Of a stretch of DNA of 64,000 nucleotides, positions 15,394 through 26,570 are shown one piece after another (position 1 is the stretch's first letter; the number at the start of each line of letters is the position of its first letter). Source of the DNA: Cristatella mucedo (taxonomy: Eukaryota > Bryozoa > Phylactolaemata > Cristatellidae); contig WPIO01000021.1 in the NCBI GenBank assembly GCA_009760855.2, forward strand, positions 2,089,001 to 2,153,000, given 5' to 3'. The position numbers and the translations under genes were made by a program. Below the pieces are notes generated by a model. That model saw nothing but the letters and a program-made list of their open reading frames with translations, was not told where the DNA came from and ran no database searches.

Positions 15394-15439
15394 ATGCCTC
15401 ATCGGCCTACGAAACTAACACGGATCTCCATCCCCGAAG
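15394..15439 (+). other. Candidate 5' exon of the SPFH gene, carrying a short upstream frame
   Basis: An ATG at 15394 opens MPHRPTKLTRISIPE and runs into a strong donor (GAAG, then GTAAGT) at 15440. Joined to the acceptor at 16457 it reads two more codons and stops at 16463-16465, two bases before the ATG at 16468. It would then be an upstream open frame in a 5' UTR exon rather than the protein start. An unseen intermediate exon could change this. Confidence 0.35.
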
Positions 15440-15630
15440 GTAAGTATCTTACAAATGCCCCGGCAGCTGATGCTGCTTCCTAAATCCCATGTTGAGCATA
15501 GTTCTCATTACTGCTTCATTGCAATGAAAGTACGTCGTGCGGCCGACGATTGCACAGCAAACCCGTCCGACCTTAAAGTTTGTAAACAGGAAGTGACAAC
15601 CCAAGGGTGCCGTCGAAACTTTTTATAGAG

Positions 15631-15760
15631 ATAATAATAATAATTCACTTGATAAAGCGCCCTCAGAGAACTTAATCTCTTTCTAGGCGCTTTACATTTG
15701 CTGCAAAGTGAAATGCAATTGAATGGTAAGTAAAATCATGCTTGAAAAAACTAGGCTTAA
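15631..15760 (-). mobile_element. LINE 3' tail fragment (copy 3)
   Basis: The fragment has only the (ATT)n tail, the terminal hairpin (AGAGATTAAGTTCTCT, flanked by the GCGCC/GGGCGC arms) and the start of the 3' UTR, as expected for a severely 5'-truncated insertion. It lies upstream of the SPFH coding exons. Confidence 0.85.
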
Positions 15761-15959
15761 ACACAGTACCTTACATAAGCCAAGCCACGTAGTTATCTGA
15801 TTCAGGCTCACTAAAAGAGCTTATGTCTTGACGTAATATTACTGCACATACTCCATGTGTATCGCTCCCGCACTACACGCGTCGCTATGAATCAAGACCC
15901 ATTTTTTCCTTAGGGCCTAGCGGAATCGCTGACAGCTACACAATTTTGATTACAGCTCT

Positions 15960-16450
15960 TGCGTTCGATTCCTGTTGATCTGCCGGCCGGAGCTGTTCGT
16001 CGTTCTATCTAGCCGCGGGCTTGCCTCCACCGAGCGAAGCCCAATTTATGTCCGCCGAGCCGTAACGATCGGTTCGGGAGCCATCGGCAACCTCGCTCCA
16101 GAGAAGCCGTTCGGCGGCGCGCCTGCTCGAACAAACGTCGGCACGGACCTCGCCAGAGGGATGGTAGCGATATAGGCCAAGGCCAAGGCCGTCTCCCTGC
16201 ACTGTCGGCGCCTAAGCCATCGAAGGCCGTTCAAGAGAACCAGAGGCTCCGCGTCAGAGACTCCGGCGAGCCGAACTTCGCTGTGCATCGCTACGCCCCT
16301 CTAACTGTCCAGCCGATTCGCTCCAGCGTCGGAGGTCGGTACTAGCGCCGCACACCTTTCCAACTCGTCTCCTGCTTGCGGCGGCCGGGAGGAGGACGGG
16401 GGGGGGGCATCTAGTCGTCGAATTTCGCTTCCGACTCAAGCTTGCTTTTC
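15960..16450. other. CpG-rich block before the first certain SPFH exon
   Basis: The sequence is rich in CpG (for example GGCGGCGCGCC near 16112) and ends close to the acceptor at 16457. It could be a promoter-associated island, or an expanded block like those at 11280-12120 and 19640-19990. Confidence 0.4.
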
Positions 16451-16467
16451 ATTGCAGACGTCTGACG

Positions 16468-19400
16468 ATGAAGTACAAGACGGTCAGGGAAGGGCAGCAG
16501 GCCGTTCTCTTTAACTACCTCGGCGAGGGCAAGCTACTAGTCGGCCCCAAAAGGGCGAGTCTCGTGCCGGCGCTCTAGCAGTGTCGTACTTCTCGGACCC
16601 CGTCAGTGTCCGATGACGCAGCCGCCCAAGGGGGAAACCCAAGAAACTTTGCCCCTTCCCCAGCACCAGCAGCACCAGCACCCCATTAACGGTGACCTTC
16701 GCTTCCCCCCCCCCCCCCCCGACCGGCTGTGCATCAACGATCCCCCACCCGTCCGATGCCACGTTCACGCTGGCACGTGCTACCTACCCTCTTGGCCGAA
16801 GCGATTCAAGCGCCTCGTCCTCGCGTAGCCATCTCGTTGACATACTTACCTCGAGGACCAGGAGGGCAACCCCGGAGAGGGGCTTCCTTACTCCACCGCC
16901 ACTTTCCTGGTCAAACTGGCAATCGCTCTACGGCTGCCATAAGGCTGCAGACAGTGCTGTGAACGCTTGGCTCGTTGGTCATTGTCTGAACACTAGCCTC
17001 TTCTCTGTCGTCGCTCATGTCCTCCTCGCGTATTTGATGGCAGCCGGCCCCCCCCCCCGAGGAAGTTTTGGTATTGAGCTAATGTCACCATTTGGTTCCG
17101 TTCGGCACCTGCTGCCGTATGATGGCTAAATGGGGCTGCCGTTGCCAGGGTCAGCCGAAAGTGCCGAAAGGGCGAGAATGGTCTGTCGCTGCGGCCCGCG
17201 CTGCTGCCCCTGCAAATCGACGACTAGTTGCTATTTCGCACCAACTTCGACCCATCCTCAAACCAGGTGAACCTGTGCCTCACGTCTTTGTCCTCTGATC
17301 TCTTCGTTCGGCCACGTCACTCATCGACTACTCCGTTCGGTTAGCCTTCTTCTCGGCAGCTCCTAGTCGTGGGACTCTTGCTCTCTGTGTGCTCTCTGTG
17401 TTGCACGCTTGCTCTAGTACTGTGCACTGGGCTGGCTGCGCTTTGCCCACGACCCATTAATTCAGAGCTAGTCGCTCCTAGGGGGGGGGGGTGCAGGCTT
17501 GACTGCTTGTTCTCACCTAAGCTCTATGCACTCCCGTCCGTGCTCAGGTGTTTCTGTGTCGCGATCGGCTTGAGTACCTGGAGCGGCACACTGCCTCACA
17601 CTATGAGTACCTCGTGCTGAAGGATATCCACGGTGTCATCACGCACAAGCCCGGGTAAGCTTTGCTTGCTCGCTCATTAGAGCTGGCGGCCTTTTTGACT
17701 ATGTCCTGAAGTGGGCCTGCCCTAACGGCTGCCTATCTGGCCGTGTGCTGCCTTTTTCTGCTGCCTGGCCTCGTTATGCCTCAGCTCAGTTGCCCAGTAG
17801 CAGCTGCTGCTGCCGACTGATGTAGCCGTGCTCCCTGACCTGTCACCAAAATACAGCAGTCGCTCTGTGGTAGCTTTCGAGCATTTGCTCGGTCGTCATT
17901 GTGCAGCAGGTGGCAGATGACGACCGTCGGACTACTCATTTCGGCTGCTGCTGGTCTCTCTCTGCTTCGGTATAAAAAGTCGAATTCCGTCGTGAGCCAG
18001 CATCGGCAGAATGATGCTGTAACAAAAGAAAACCGTGGTGTAGTGGTATTGGCTAAAGCATGGAGACTCTGCATACTCCATTGCCCATGCAAGCATATGC
18101 TCGCTGCACTCGCCAGCTGAGCGGTTGCATGTGCGCTCACAATCACTTGTGCACAGACTGGCAATTGCATCCACCCCTCCCCCACCTTTGCTCTCCCACC
18201 TTTGCTCCACCCTGCTTTTCATGCATGTGCACAGACGCGCACACGCAAACACACGCGTATGAAAAATAATCTTAAACACGTCATTTGTATGTTCGGTCTT
18301 TTATGAAATCCTTAACTTGCTTAGATGTTCCCACTACTGCTAAGTTACTGTACGCAAGTACAGTATTTGAGGCCTTCCCCGTGTCACACTGTAATCGTCA
18401 GCATGTGGCAGCTTATGGCAACACATGGATTGTGTCTATCGTAGTGCTCACTACTGTACTCTTGACGAGGACCACCATAGTGCTACCCTGAATGATGCTG
18501 GCACTGAAACAGGGTGTGATCTGCATGCTTTCGTCAGTAAGGCATGCATCGAGTCCACCGGCTGGCATATCTTTTCTCCACGTGGCACATGCATGTCGGT
18601 TCCCTAATTTTTCGATTACGATAGTGCAGGAGCACTTGCAAGCATAGACGGACCGCCTGACGATTAGGCAAATGCGTGTGTGTGTGTGTTTGTGTGTGTG
18701 TCTGTGTGTGTATGTGTCTGTTGTGCACGTGTGTGCTTATGTGCACACACAGGTACATGCATTAAAATAAGACTTTGTATGTAACCTCGTGCATCGTATC
18801 GGCAGCATCCTTCGTGCATTCGTGCCTTTGCTGTAGTCCATGCGAAGTATTTTGTAATCCAATGGAGCTGCAGAATGTGTCTGTAGCGGAGGCCACTCGC
18901 ATACCTGCCAACTATGTGGCAGTGGTATACAAGAAGGACGGTAGCAAGGTGGAGCGGCGCATCGTCCAGGGGCCGGCAGTCTTTATGCCCTCTGCCGAAG
19001 AGTGGTATGTACGTATGCCTGGCGTTGGAGCTGCTCGGCTGCATGATTGCCTTATGCTGCTAAGATTATTGATTATTGATGATTATTGATTATTGATGCA
19101 TGATTGCCTTACACTGCTGCTGCCCACTGCTGCCGTTAGTGCTCCTATGTCTGCTGATGCAGCTCGCCAGTGTTGCGGCATACGTGGCAGCAGCTGACTT
19201 GCTGGTCGGCTTCTCGTCATTTCTTGATATCTGGCTTGCGCGATGTACTATCTGCACTTACGCTTATTTGACATAGCGCCCCACTATGAGTGCTTACCGG
19301 GGCTCCGTGGAGCGATGCATATTTCTCATCTTGTTTGAAGGTTTCATAATTTCGTATGGCACGGTCCGGACACTGCCTGCAACCAGGTTGCTCAAAATAT

Positions 19401-22400
19401 GCTCCCGGCTAAGAGGCAGTTCGCGTTGCTGCCCATGATTGCCGAGCAGTTCTACTACGACGTGCGTGACGTACGAACGAAAGATGACACCACGATCACC
19501 GTCAAGACCATGGTGTCGTATGGTGTGCAGGATATAATCAAGATGGTGAGGGGACATTCTACACAGGCTCTATTTCGGGTGGTGGATGGGGAGCTGGTTC
19601 GTGTGCATGCTTGCTCTAGCTGAATAATCGCCTGTACTTGGAGCGGGACCGGCCGCTCGAATGCGCAGTCTAGCTGCTCTCGAACCGTCCAGTTGCTCTC
19701 GCTCGACTCGCACCCCGCCGGCGGTAAATGCTCAGTGCGAGCAGTGACCGGCCGAAAGCAGCTTCGGCTTTCCGACAGCTACACCGACTGCAGACTTCGG
19801 CAGCCAGGTTTCCCCGCGCGTCTTGCTAGCGGCGGCGGCGCTAGTTTACACTGGCCGCTGCTGAGTGAGTGCCTAAGCGGTGCGGCGGCTCCGACGGCAT
19901 AGGTGCAGCCAGCAGCACCGGGAGCTGCTGCCGGCCACCGAGTCAAGCCGGCACGTGGCCCCCATGCTACAGCAGGTGCTCACATAGCACCGGGCAAAGG
20001 CTGGCCTGCGAGTTTCGGTTGGTCATCCCTCCCCTAGTCCGGATTACTCTCTGCTTGTTAGTGGCACTTTTCTGTCCACTCTCCTAGGACATCGGCCGGA
20101 ACCCCATTTGACAAAGTGGTACCGTTCCCGACTAATTTTGACGTTCGATATATTTGCATTGCTTGACCAGTGTGCCTTGACAGATGCTGTTCTTTCTGAA
20201 TGCATGCTGCCGTGCGTAATTGTCTTCAATTGCTTCAGGATGTTTTCTGGTATATAGCTTTTTGCACCTGGTTAACGTGCATGCCGGAAGGTGTGTTGTA
20301 AGCAGCTTTGCGAACGTGACCACATTTGTTTGACCTTGCAGCTGGAAGAGACTGCAGATCCAATCGCCGACATGATCAAGTAAGTTATTGAAGATCAGCT
20401 TAGCTGTAAGGTATTTGTATTTAAGGCGTTATTAATGCATCATATGATTTATGTATGCGTATATCCAAGTTATCGTTCCTTTGCCCTTTACACAACTGTT
20501 TGTCTTGCACCCCAATAAGGACCACTGTCTAAACTGGTGAAAATAAAAAAAGATAGTAAAGAAGATCAGTTTGGAGCCTTGGGCCTTTCGGCACTGCTGC
20601 TACCCACAAGATAAAAAAAAGTAATGCTCTATGTACACGTACATTATCCGGAATTTTCCCCCGGAGAATACCTTCCAAGATGGCTTTGTCAGACTAGCTT
20701 TTCGTCAGAAATATGGCCCTTAAATTTACTTCCTTTGTAGTTTGCCCAGAAAAGCAAAGCACTACATCAAAGTAGTTTCAGATGCATTTGGTGAGCCCTC
20801 ATCTTTTGGCCAGGCCCTTTCTTTTTGCCATAGTGTGCACTTGTTGAGCTCAGTTAATGTATCTGGAATAAACGCCATAGTGCACTCCTGCTGTTTGGGT
20901 GTGTGAGGGCCTCCTTAAAAGGGTTGTCCTTTAATCCCTGCCAGGGGAGATGGCATCGGAGCCCTGCTGCCTTTGTGTGCTATTGCATTTGCGTGACGAA
21001 AAGCCTGCTTCCTGACACACGGGAAATTGCTGGCCCAATGATGGCCAATGTCGCAGGAAACTCTTGTCAAAAAAGTTATGGCAAAGGCAAGCAGCTGTAG
21101 CTGGAAGTTGTGGGGAACTGGGCTGGTGTTATTGGAGGCTGGTGTTACTTGGGAAATCTGCAAGTTTTAGGTAATCCTATGTGTGTTAAGTTTTTCAAAT
21201 GAATCGTTGTTCATTCGAAGGCAACTCGTCTCAGCTGCAGTGATCATTTAAACTGGCCATGCGGTACATGAAATGCCATTTTGATTCTTCCTGTAATTCA
21301 ACATTCGACAGCAACTTTACTCAATTGGGTAATTATCAAACTTGCAATTACCTCCAAGAATTCGAATTATCTCCTGTGTAGATACCTGTAGCACAGTAAT
21401 TGCAGGTACCCCTGCCTTACAATAAGGCGCTTATAGTAAACTCTTCATCAAGCCTTGTCTGTCGTTTATGTCCCAAATGCTTTAGTAACCACTTCTCAAC
21501 CGACCTATACTAGCTACCCATCAAGCAACATATATATTTCAAATTTCTGTCACCTTCTTTTATGCTCCTTTATTATCTTGCTCTGGCCTACCTGAAATAC
21601 TTCCTATCCATCTTACCCATCGTTCCGCTTGCTCTTCAGACTCAAGTTGTGCCTCTAACGAACCTAAACTACGTTAGAAACCGTGCATTCAGTTCCTATA
21701 CTTTGATAGCCCGGAACCGGAATGACCTCACGACACCCCCTTACTTTACTTATAAAGAGGCTAAATACCCCCTTCCTCACTGAATTTGCTCTAATCACTC
21801 GAGTCTGTGTACATTGCCCATGGCGTTATGCTTTCTGAAATTGTATGTGCTAAATACTAACCAAAAAAAGGTTAGCTGACTTCCCAGCCTCGTTTGTTAA
21901 ACGGCAGCCGAGCCTTAACACATGTCACCACCACCTCTTGCTCTGGGTAACAAAGGATTGCCTGCTGAAAGACTGCCTGCCCTGACCCGAGTCTTGAAGA
22001 GCGAGCACGTTACCTTACCCCTTCGCTTGGAACCAATTGATATACCTTTTTCTTTCCAGCATGTGTCAAGTGTCTAGAAAGAGATTGAATCGTCTTATGG
22101 TGCTGTATACAATTTTCATTACCTTCGTAGATCCATCCTAGGCATCGTGAGCTTAGAGCACTCGAGGGCCTACATTGCAAGTCTGTGCAGCAGTGTACAC
22201 CCTGGCATCAAGATACTAATATGCATAGCACAGTAATCCCGAAATTACCTTCGAAGTTCGCGGAAAGTGAAATAAGTGGAATCGTACTTTGCCAAAGTAT
22301 GCACTCACCTGGACCACAATAATTATGACCTGAATAACAGAGAAAGCAGTTGCTAAATGCTGCTTGCAGTCCAAAGTTGGCTTATAGCAAAATTAATCTC

Positions 22401-23511
22401 CACTGTCCCTGCGACTAACATCCCAGGTGCAAATCCTTCTGAGGCAAGCATTTTTCACTATCGTTTGATCCTAATCATAACCGTGAGGCAGCTTTGGTAG
22501 AGCGATCGTGGCTCGTGGAACGATAGGGTAGTAGAAACCAGAGTTAAGGGTTGGTCCAGTGCAATCTCGCCTTTAATTGAGGCCTTACAGGTTATCAACT
22601 ACATCTAGATTTTCAGCCATAATATGGTTTTGCCTATTTCATATGGTCAATTGCTCCAGACTATAGGAAAGAAAGAATGTTTACTCTGCTCACATTTAGT
22701 TTTAATCTAGTGGGTATGTTTGCATCACGCACACATTCCCCACGTAAGTATGGGTACACTTCTAACTGCTCGAGCTGTCACTTTCTCTATTGACTCACAG
22801 AAGGCAGCAGCTTTAAAATTAGCAAGTTGTGTTCGATGCAGTAAAAACCTGTTTGTATAGGTAAACTTGGTCACTTTAACCTTCTTGGTCTATGCATCCT
22901 TTGAATTGGCCCAGCACATTGGCAGCCAACCTTTACTCAGGGCCAAATATGTCCTTAACCCAAAAAAATCACACATACTAGAGCTTAGTATTGCACGAAA
23001 GTGGCTACATTGTCAGATCAGCAAGTCGATTTCAGCTCAAGTTAGCATAATGTAAGCTACGATCCAGGTCTGACTCGGATAGTGGCAAAACGTGCTGCAC
23101 CTTGCTAACGCCAATGTGCACTGGAACAATACCAATGCATAAACTGACTAATATGAGAGCATACTTTGCAAGGCCAGTTGTTCAGCAGTTCAGCTAAAGT
23201 TGCTGAGGCATGAGCGTGGCTTCCGAAAGGTGCCCTGCAGACTTACTGTGAGCTTAAATACAAATTACGTGGCCAACTCATATAAGCCGCTGAATGCAGC
23301 CCATCGCGTCAGCCACTCCTGTTAATCGGCCTAAGCTTTCTGTAGTCTCATCTGGTTTGGTCCAGCGATTAAGGTGCTCTCCCCGACCAAGGTCTGGCTG
23401 AGGTCATGGGCTAGAACCCGAAGGCATATGTGAAGCGCCTGAATAGAGACCCCGGAGGCATAATGTGATGAACCTGAATAGAGACTAAGTTCTCTTAGGG
23501 CGCTATACAAA

Positions 23512-23587
<76 letters not shown>

Positions 23588-26570
23588 CTTGAGAAAACCT
23601 TGGTAAGCTGTTTGTATTACACTGATATGAGCAACTTGGCAGTCACCCAAGGTGAAATGATTAAATTCATATTTTATTGTGGCTCATATACTGCTCAATG
23701 AGGTGCTTCAGCTAAAACATCTGCGACACTTTGTAAAGCGCTAGCACTTCTTGACAAACGTTGTGGGTTCTTGTCCTTAAACTTGAAATGATAGGTCACA
23801 GACTGGCTGCCACATGGACTGTTGGGAACACCTGCAGAGAAGTAATTGAGATGTAAGTACTCAATGGGATAATAGCCAATTTACGTGTGGATGCAGCCTG
23901 GGCCTTGCCCATATGCAGTGGCAGGGAAGGAGGCAATTTCCCTCATGGGAAGAGGGAAGTACCAACACTGGACTAGCGATACTGCTGCACTGCACTACAG
24001 CAGCTTCAGGCGTAGGACCACAATAATCCACTATGCTGAGGTGAGACAAAAACTGAAGATTATGCCTCGATACAGATAGCTGTGTAGCGATTGGATGTGA
24101 GACTGCGTAACCCAGCCTATGGCAGTGTGGTGTCTAGAGGTTGTTGGTCTGCTGGTGCTGGGGAGCCCCTACCGACCTTGGCTAGCCAATCGGAGCACCG
24201 CATTCCTGTTGCTAGGCTGTGCCAGCATAGGGCTGTACTGGAATTAATTATTAACGTCGTTGAGTACGAGTGCTCCAAGTCGTTTGGCAAGACACGAACA
24301 CAACAGCTGATGCCTGATATGGGTATAACTACTACTTACAACTACTTACTGGTCGATCCTGGTCGCAAGTCTGAGAACTCCTCAGTGTGGAGTAAGGTAA
24401 GCTAAAACTTGAAAAATGACATCTTTTAAGTACTGTTTTAAGCACTGATTGGTTTTATGTTAGGGAGCGTTAGGGGATCGGTGAGCCACAGTCGGCTGCA
24501 GGAAGTTAAAAAATCCAAGGTAAGCAAGCAATTCTGGTTTTCAACATTCTGTGAAAGCCTTATTTGCAACAATGTAATGTAATGTATCTCCCGTCTGTAA
24601 CTCCACAACGCAATGAAGACTATGTGGGTGTTACGCATGAAAGTTTTGTATAGTGCACTCACAGCCTAAGCGGCTCTCGGCACGCATTCGGTAGCCAACA
24701 GACCTTAGTCTCACACAACAAAGAGAAAGTGGGAAGCAGTTGAGGTAGTGATTAGCATGGAAAAAATCAGGAGAGCAGTTGAGGTAGTGATTAGCATGGA
24801 AGCAGCAGCTCAGGACCGCTGAAAAGGATTAGCCATAGTAGGCAGCAGGAGAGTAGTTGTCGTTGCATACGAATTGTGGAAGCGAGCTCCGGTCTAGGAC
24901 CTGCAGAGCTAAAGCCTCTGTCGCCAACGGTCTTTAAGCAGAGGAATGGAACAGCTAATGCATGCTGACCCTGTGCATGTCACCCCTAACCATGTTATTC
25001 ATGTTTATCAAGCATGATATTACTCACCATTCAATCGCGTTTCCCTTTGCAGCAAACGTAAAGCGCCTAGAGAGAGATTGAGTTCTCTGAGGGCACTTTA
25101 TCAAGTGCATTTTTATTATTATTGTCCACATGGGACCTGAGGCTGAAACTGGTGCAGCAGTTCAGCTAGGTACGAAGGAGCCAAGCCGTGGCGGCAACCT
25201 TCAATGCTATATTAAGTAATTAAAACTTACATTAATAAAATTCATGCGTATCGCCCGTACAGAACTGTTGCATACCAGGCACTTTTACATAACCTGCAGG
25301 GGCTCGAGCCCACGACACTGGTCATTAAAGGCTGGCACCTTGCCCAAACCTGTGGCAATTGATTTGGGGAGGGCTTTCATAGGCCGTATGACACGTTTAC
25401 TATTACAGCTCGGTCTGTGCAGACGTGATCAAGTTTGCCGGCTGCCGTTCATACGCAACCTTTGTGCACGACTCGTCAAAGCTGAACGATGTGGGCAGCT
25501 ATCTGCTGCTGAGGCAAACCACAAAACGCATCGGCTTCGTTGTTCATAAAGTCGTGTACCTCGGCTATGTCACAACTGCAACTATGCAAGTAAGTTGGCA
25601 AACCAGCAGGCATAATCGTCTCATTCAACTGGACTTAATCGGCCGAAACGAGAATTGGTACAGGCCGCTTTACCTGTGGATCCACTCTTACGTTATCTGC
25701 AGCTTGTTTGTGCATTTGACCTTGCAGATAGCTGGCAGCTGTTTTATTTTATAGGAAATGCACGACAATGCGATTGAGAAACGTACGGTACTCCGACTCA
25801 ACCAGGAGGTGGCCGACATGGAGCAACGCCTGAAAGAATGCCAATTGACCAGCGAAAGGGAGAGACTGCAGAAAGGTAGGTCAACTGGCAACGTCTTTTC
25901 TTTAGCGTTGTCTATGAGCCGTTGTCTTCGGCCTGCTTGCACAGCGACACCGAGCTGGTTTGGCCCAACGGTTAAGGTGCTCGCCCCGACCAAGATTCGG
26001 CCGAGGTCGTGAGCTTGAGCTCCGTGGCATATGTGAAGCGCCTGATTAGAGATGAAAACAAGCTGCAATGCACAAATCCAGCATATAAAGGTGGCACGGT
26101 TGTGGACCGGCTGCTTCGAACTGGTCGATTGCAGGTAATGAAATTGAGAACCTGCAGCTTGCACACCAGCAACGGATGGATTCGCTCAAGCAGGAACATG
26201 AGTTGGCTCTGACAGCCAAGGAGCGCGAGCTTCAGCGTCGTCTAGAGGAAGAAGAGGAGTTCGTGCGACGAGGTGACCACATGCTGAGGCTGCTATTCTA
26301 GAAGACTTCTCAGATGGCCCTCGAGATGCCTGCTTCGCTGTCGATCGCGATCAGTCGCAGCCACACAGCAGGTTCTTGAGCAGCTTAGTGTTGCTTGCAT
26401 TGCATCGTTTAACAGAGGCAGCATCAGCGAGACAGAAGCAGGAAGTGGCTTTCCTTGGGGAGCTCAAGCAACTCAACGTCGATGTCACGTCATACCTGGT
26501 TTCCAAGCAGCCACTCAAAGCCAACCAACTGATTATGGTGGACAGCCCAGCTTCCTCGTGGCTCACCTAA
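16468..26570 (+). CDS. SPFH/band-7 domain protein with vault-like layout and C-terminal coiled coil
   Basis: Coding exons are 16468-16554, 17548-17654, 18837-19004, 19341-19545, 20342-20379, 25409-25589, 25755-25875, 26135-26272 and 26416-26570. They total 1200 nt (399 aa) and every phase closes. The N-terminal third has short beta-type repeats ending in GP motifs (VREGQQAVLFNYLGEGKL, then GPKRVFLC, GPCEVFCNPM, GPAVFMPS). A central SPFH-like domain follows (about residues 125-260), with DVRTKDDTTITVKTMVSY and PIADMINSVCADVIKF. From about residue 260 a charged helix runs through AIEKRTVLRLNQEVADMEQRL to the tail. I see no signal peptide or membrane segment. The layout recalls major vault protein (repeats, SPFH-like shoulder, coiled-coil cap) and a family of uncharacterised animal SPFH proteins. 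The function is unknown; assembly into homo-oligomers is an inference from the family. The second intron uses a GC donor. The start at 16468 was chosen because the only visible upstream exon does not join in frame. Confidence 0.8.
18675..18718. repeat. (TG)n microsatellite
   Basis: This is an interrupted TG tract in an SPFH intron, about 120 bp upstream of the exon at 18837. Confidence 0.9.
19040..19120. repeat. (GATTATT)n minisatellite between duplicated flanks
   Basis: Several GATTATT/GATGATT units at about 19064-19096 lie between two copies of TGCATGATTGCCTTA in the SPFH intron after the exon ending 19004. Confidence 0.8.
20380..23351. other. 5' part of the 5-kb SPFH intron, no element recognised
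   Basis: This AT-richer intron sequence has no coding frame of note and no repeat matching the LINE or SINE families of this window. Confidence 0.6.
23352..23513 (+). mobile_element. tRNA-derived SINE, family A (copy 1)
   Basis: The copy starts TCTGGTTTGGTCCAGCGATT, with a pol III A-box-like segment. A B-box-like GGGCTAGAACCC follows, and then the A-family tail AGAGACTAAGTTCTCTTAGG with GGGCGCTATACAAAT. The tail region is partly duplicated in this copy. It ends directly in a (TA)n tract. Confidence 0.85.
23514..23581. repeat. (TA)n microsatellite abutting the SINE tail
   Basis: This 68-bp TA run starts exactly at the 3' end of the SINE. Confidence 0.97.
24650..24945 (+). repeat. Dispersed repeat, copy 1
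   Basis: The segment starts TATAGTGCACTCACAGCC and includes a local duplication of GAGGTAGTGATTAGCATGGA (24743 and 24782). It then has AGCAGCTCAGGAC and GGCAGCAGGAGAGTAGTTG. The same order of motifs is seen at 59548-59765. I do not recognise the family. Confidence 0.7.
24955..25125 (+). mobile_element. LINE 3' end fragment (copy 7, sense)
   Basis: The fragment carries the 3' UTR repeats (CTGTGCATGTCACC, CTAACCATG), then AAAGCGCCTAGAGAGAGATT, TTCTCTGAGGGC and an (ATT)n end. It lies in the large SPFH intron, in the sense orientation. Confidence 0.85.
25293..25345 (-). mobile_element. Fragment of a tRNA-derived SINE head
   Basis: The B-box-like GGGGCTCGAGCCC and an A-box-like region on the minus strand resemble the SINE heads in this window. 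No tail is visible. Confidence 0.5.
25953..26056 (+). mobile_element. SINE family A (copy 2), tail-truncated
   Basis: The head GCTGGTTTGGCCCAACGGTT and B box GAGCTTGAGCTCC are present, then GTGAAGCGCCTGATTAGAGA, where the family tail breaks off. It occupies much of the short SPFH intron 25876-26134. Confidence 0.8.
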
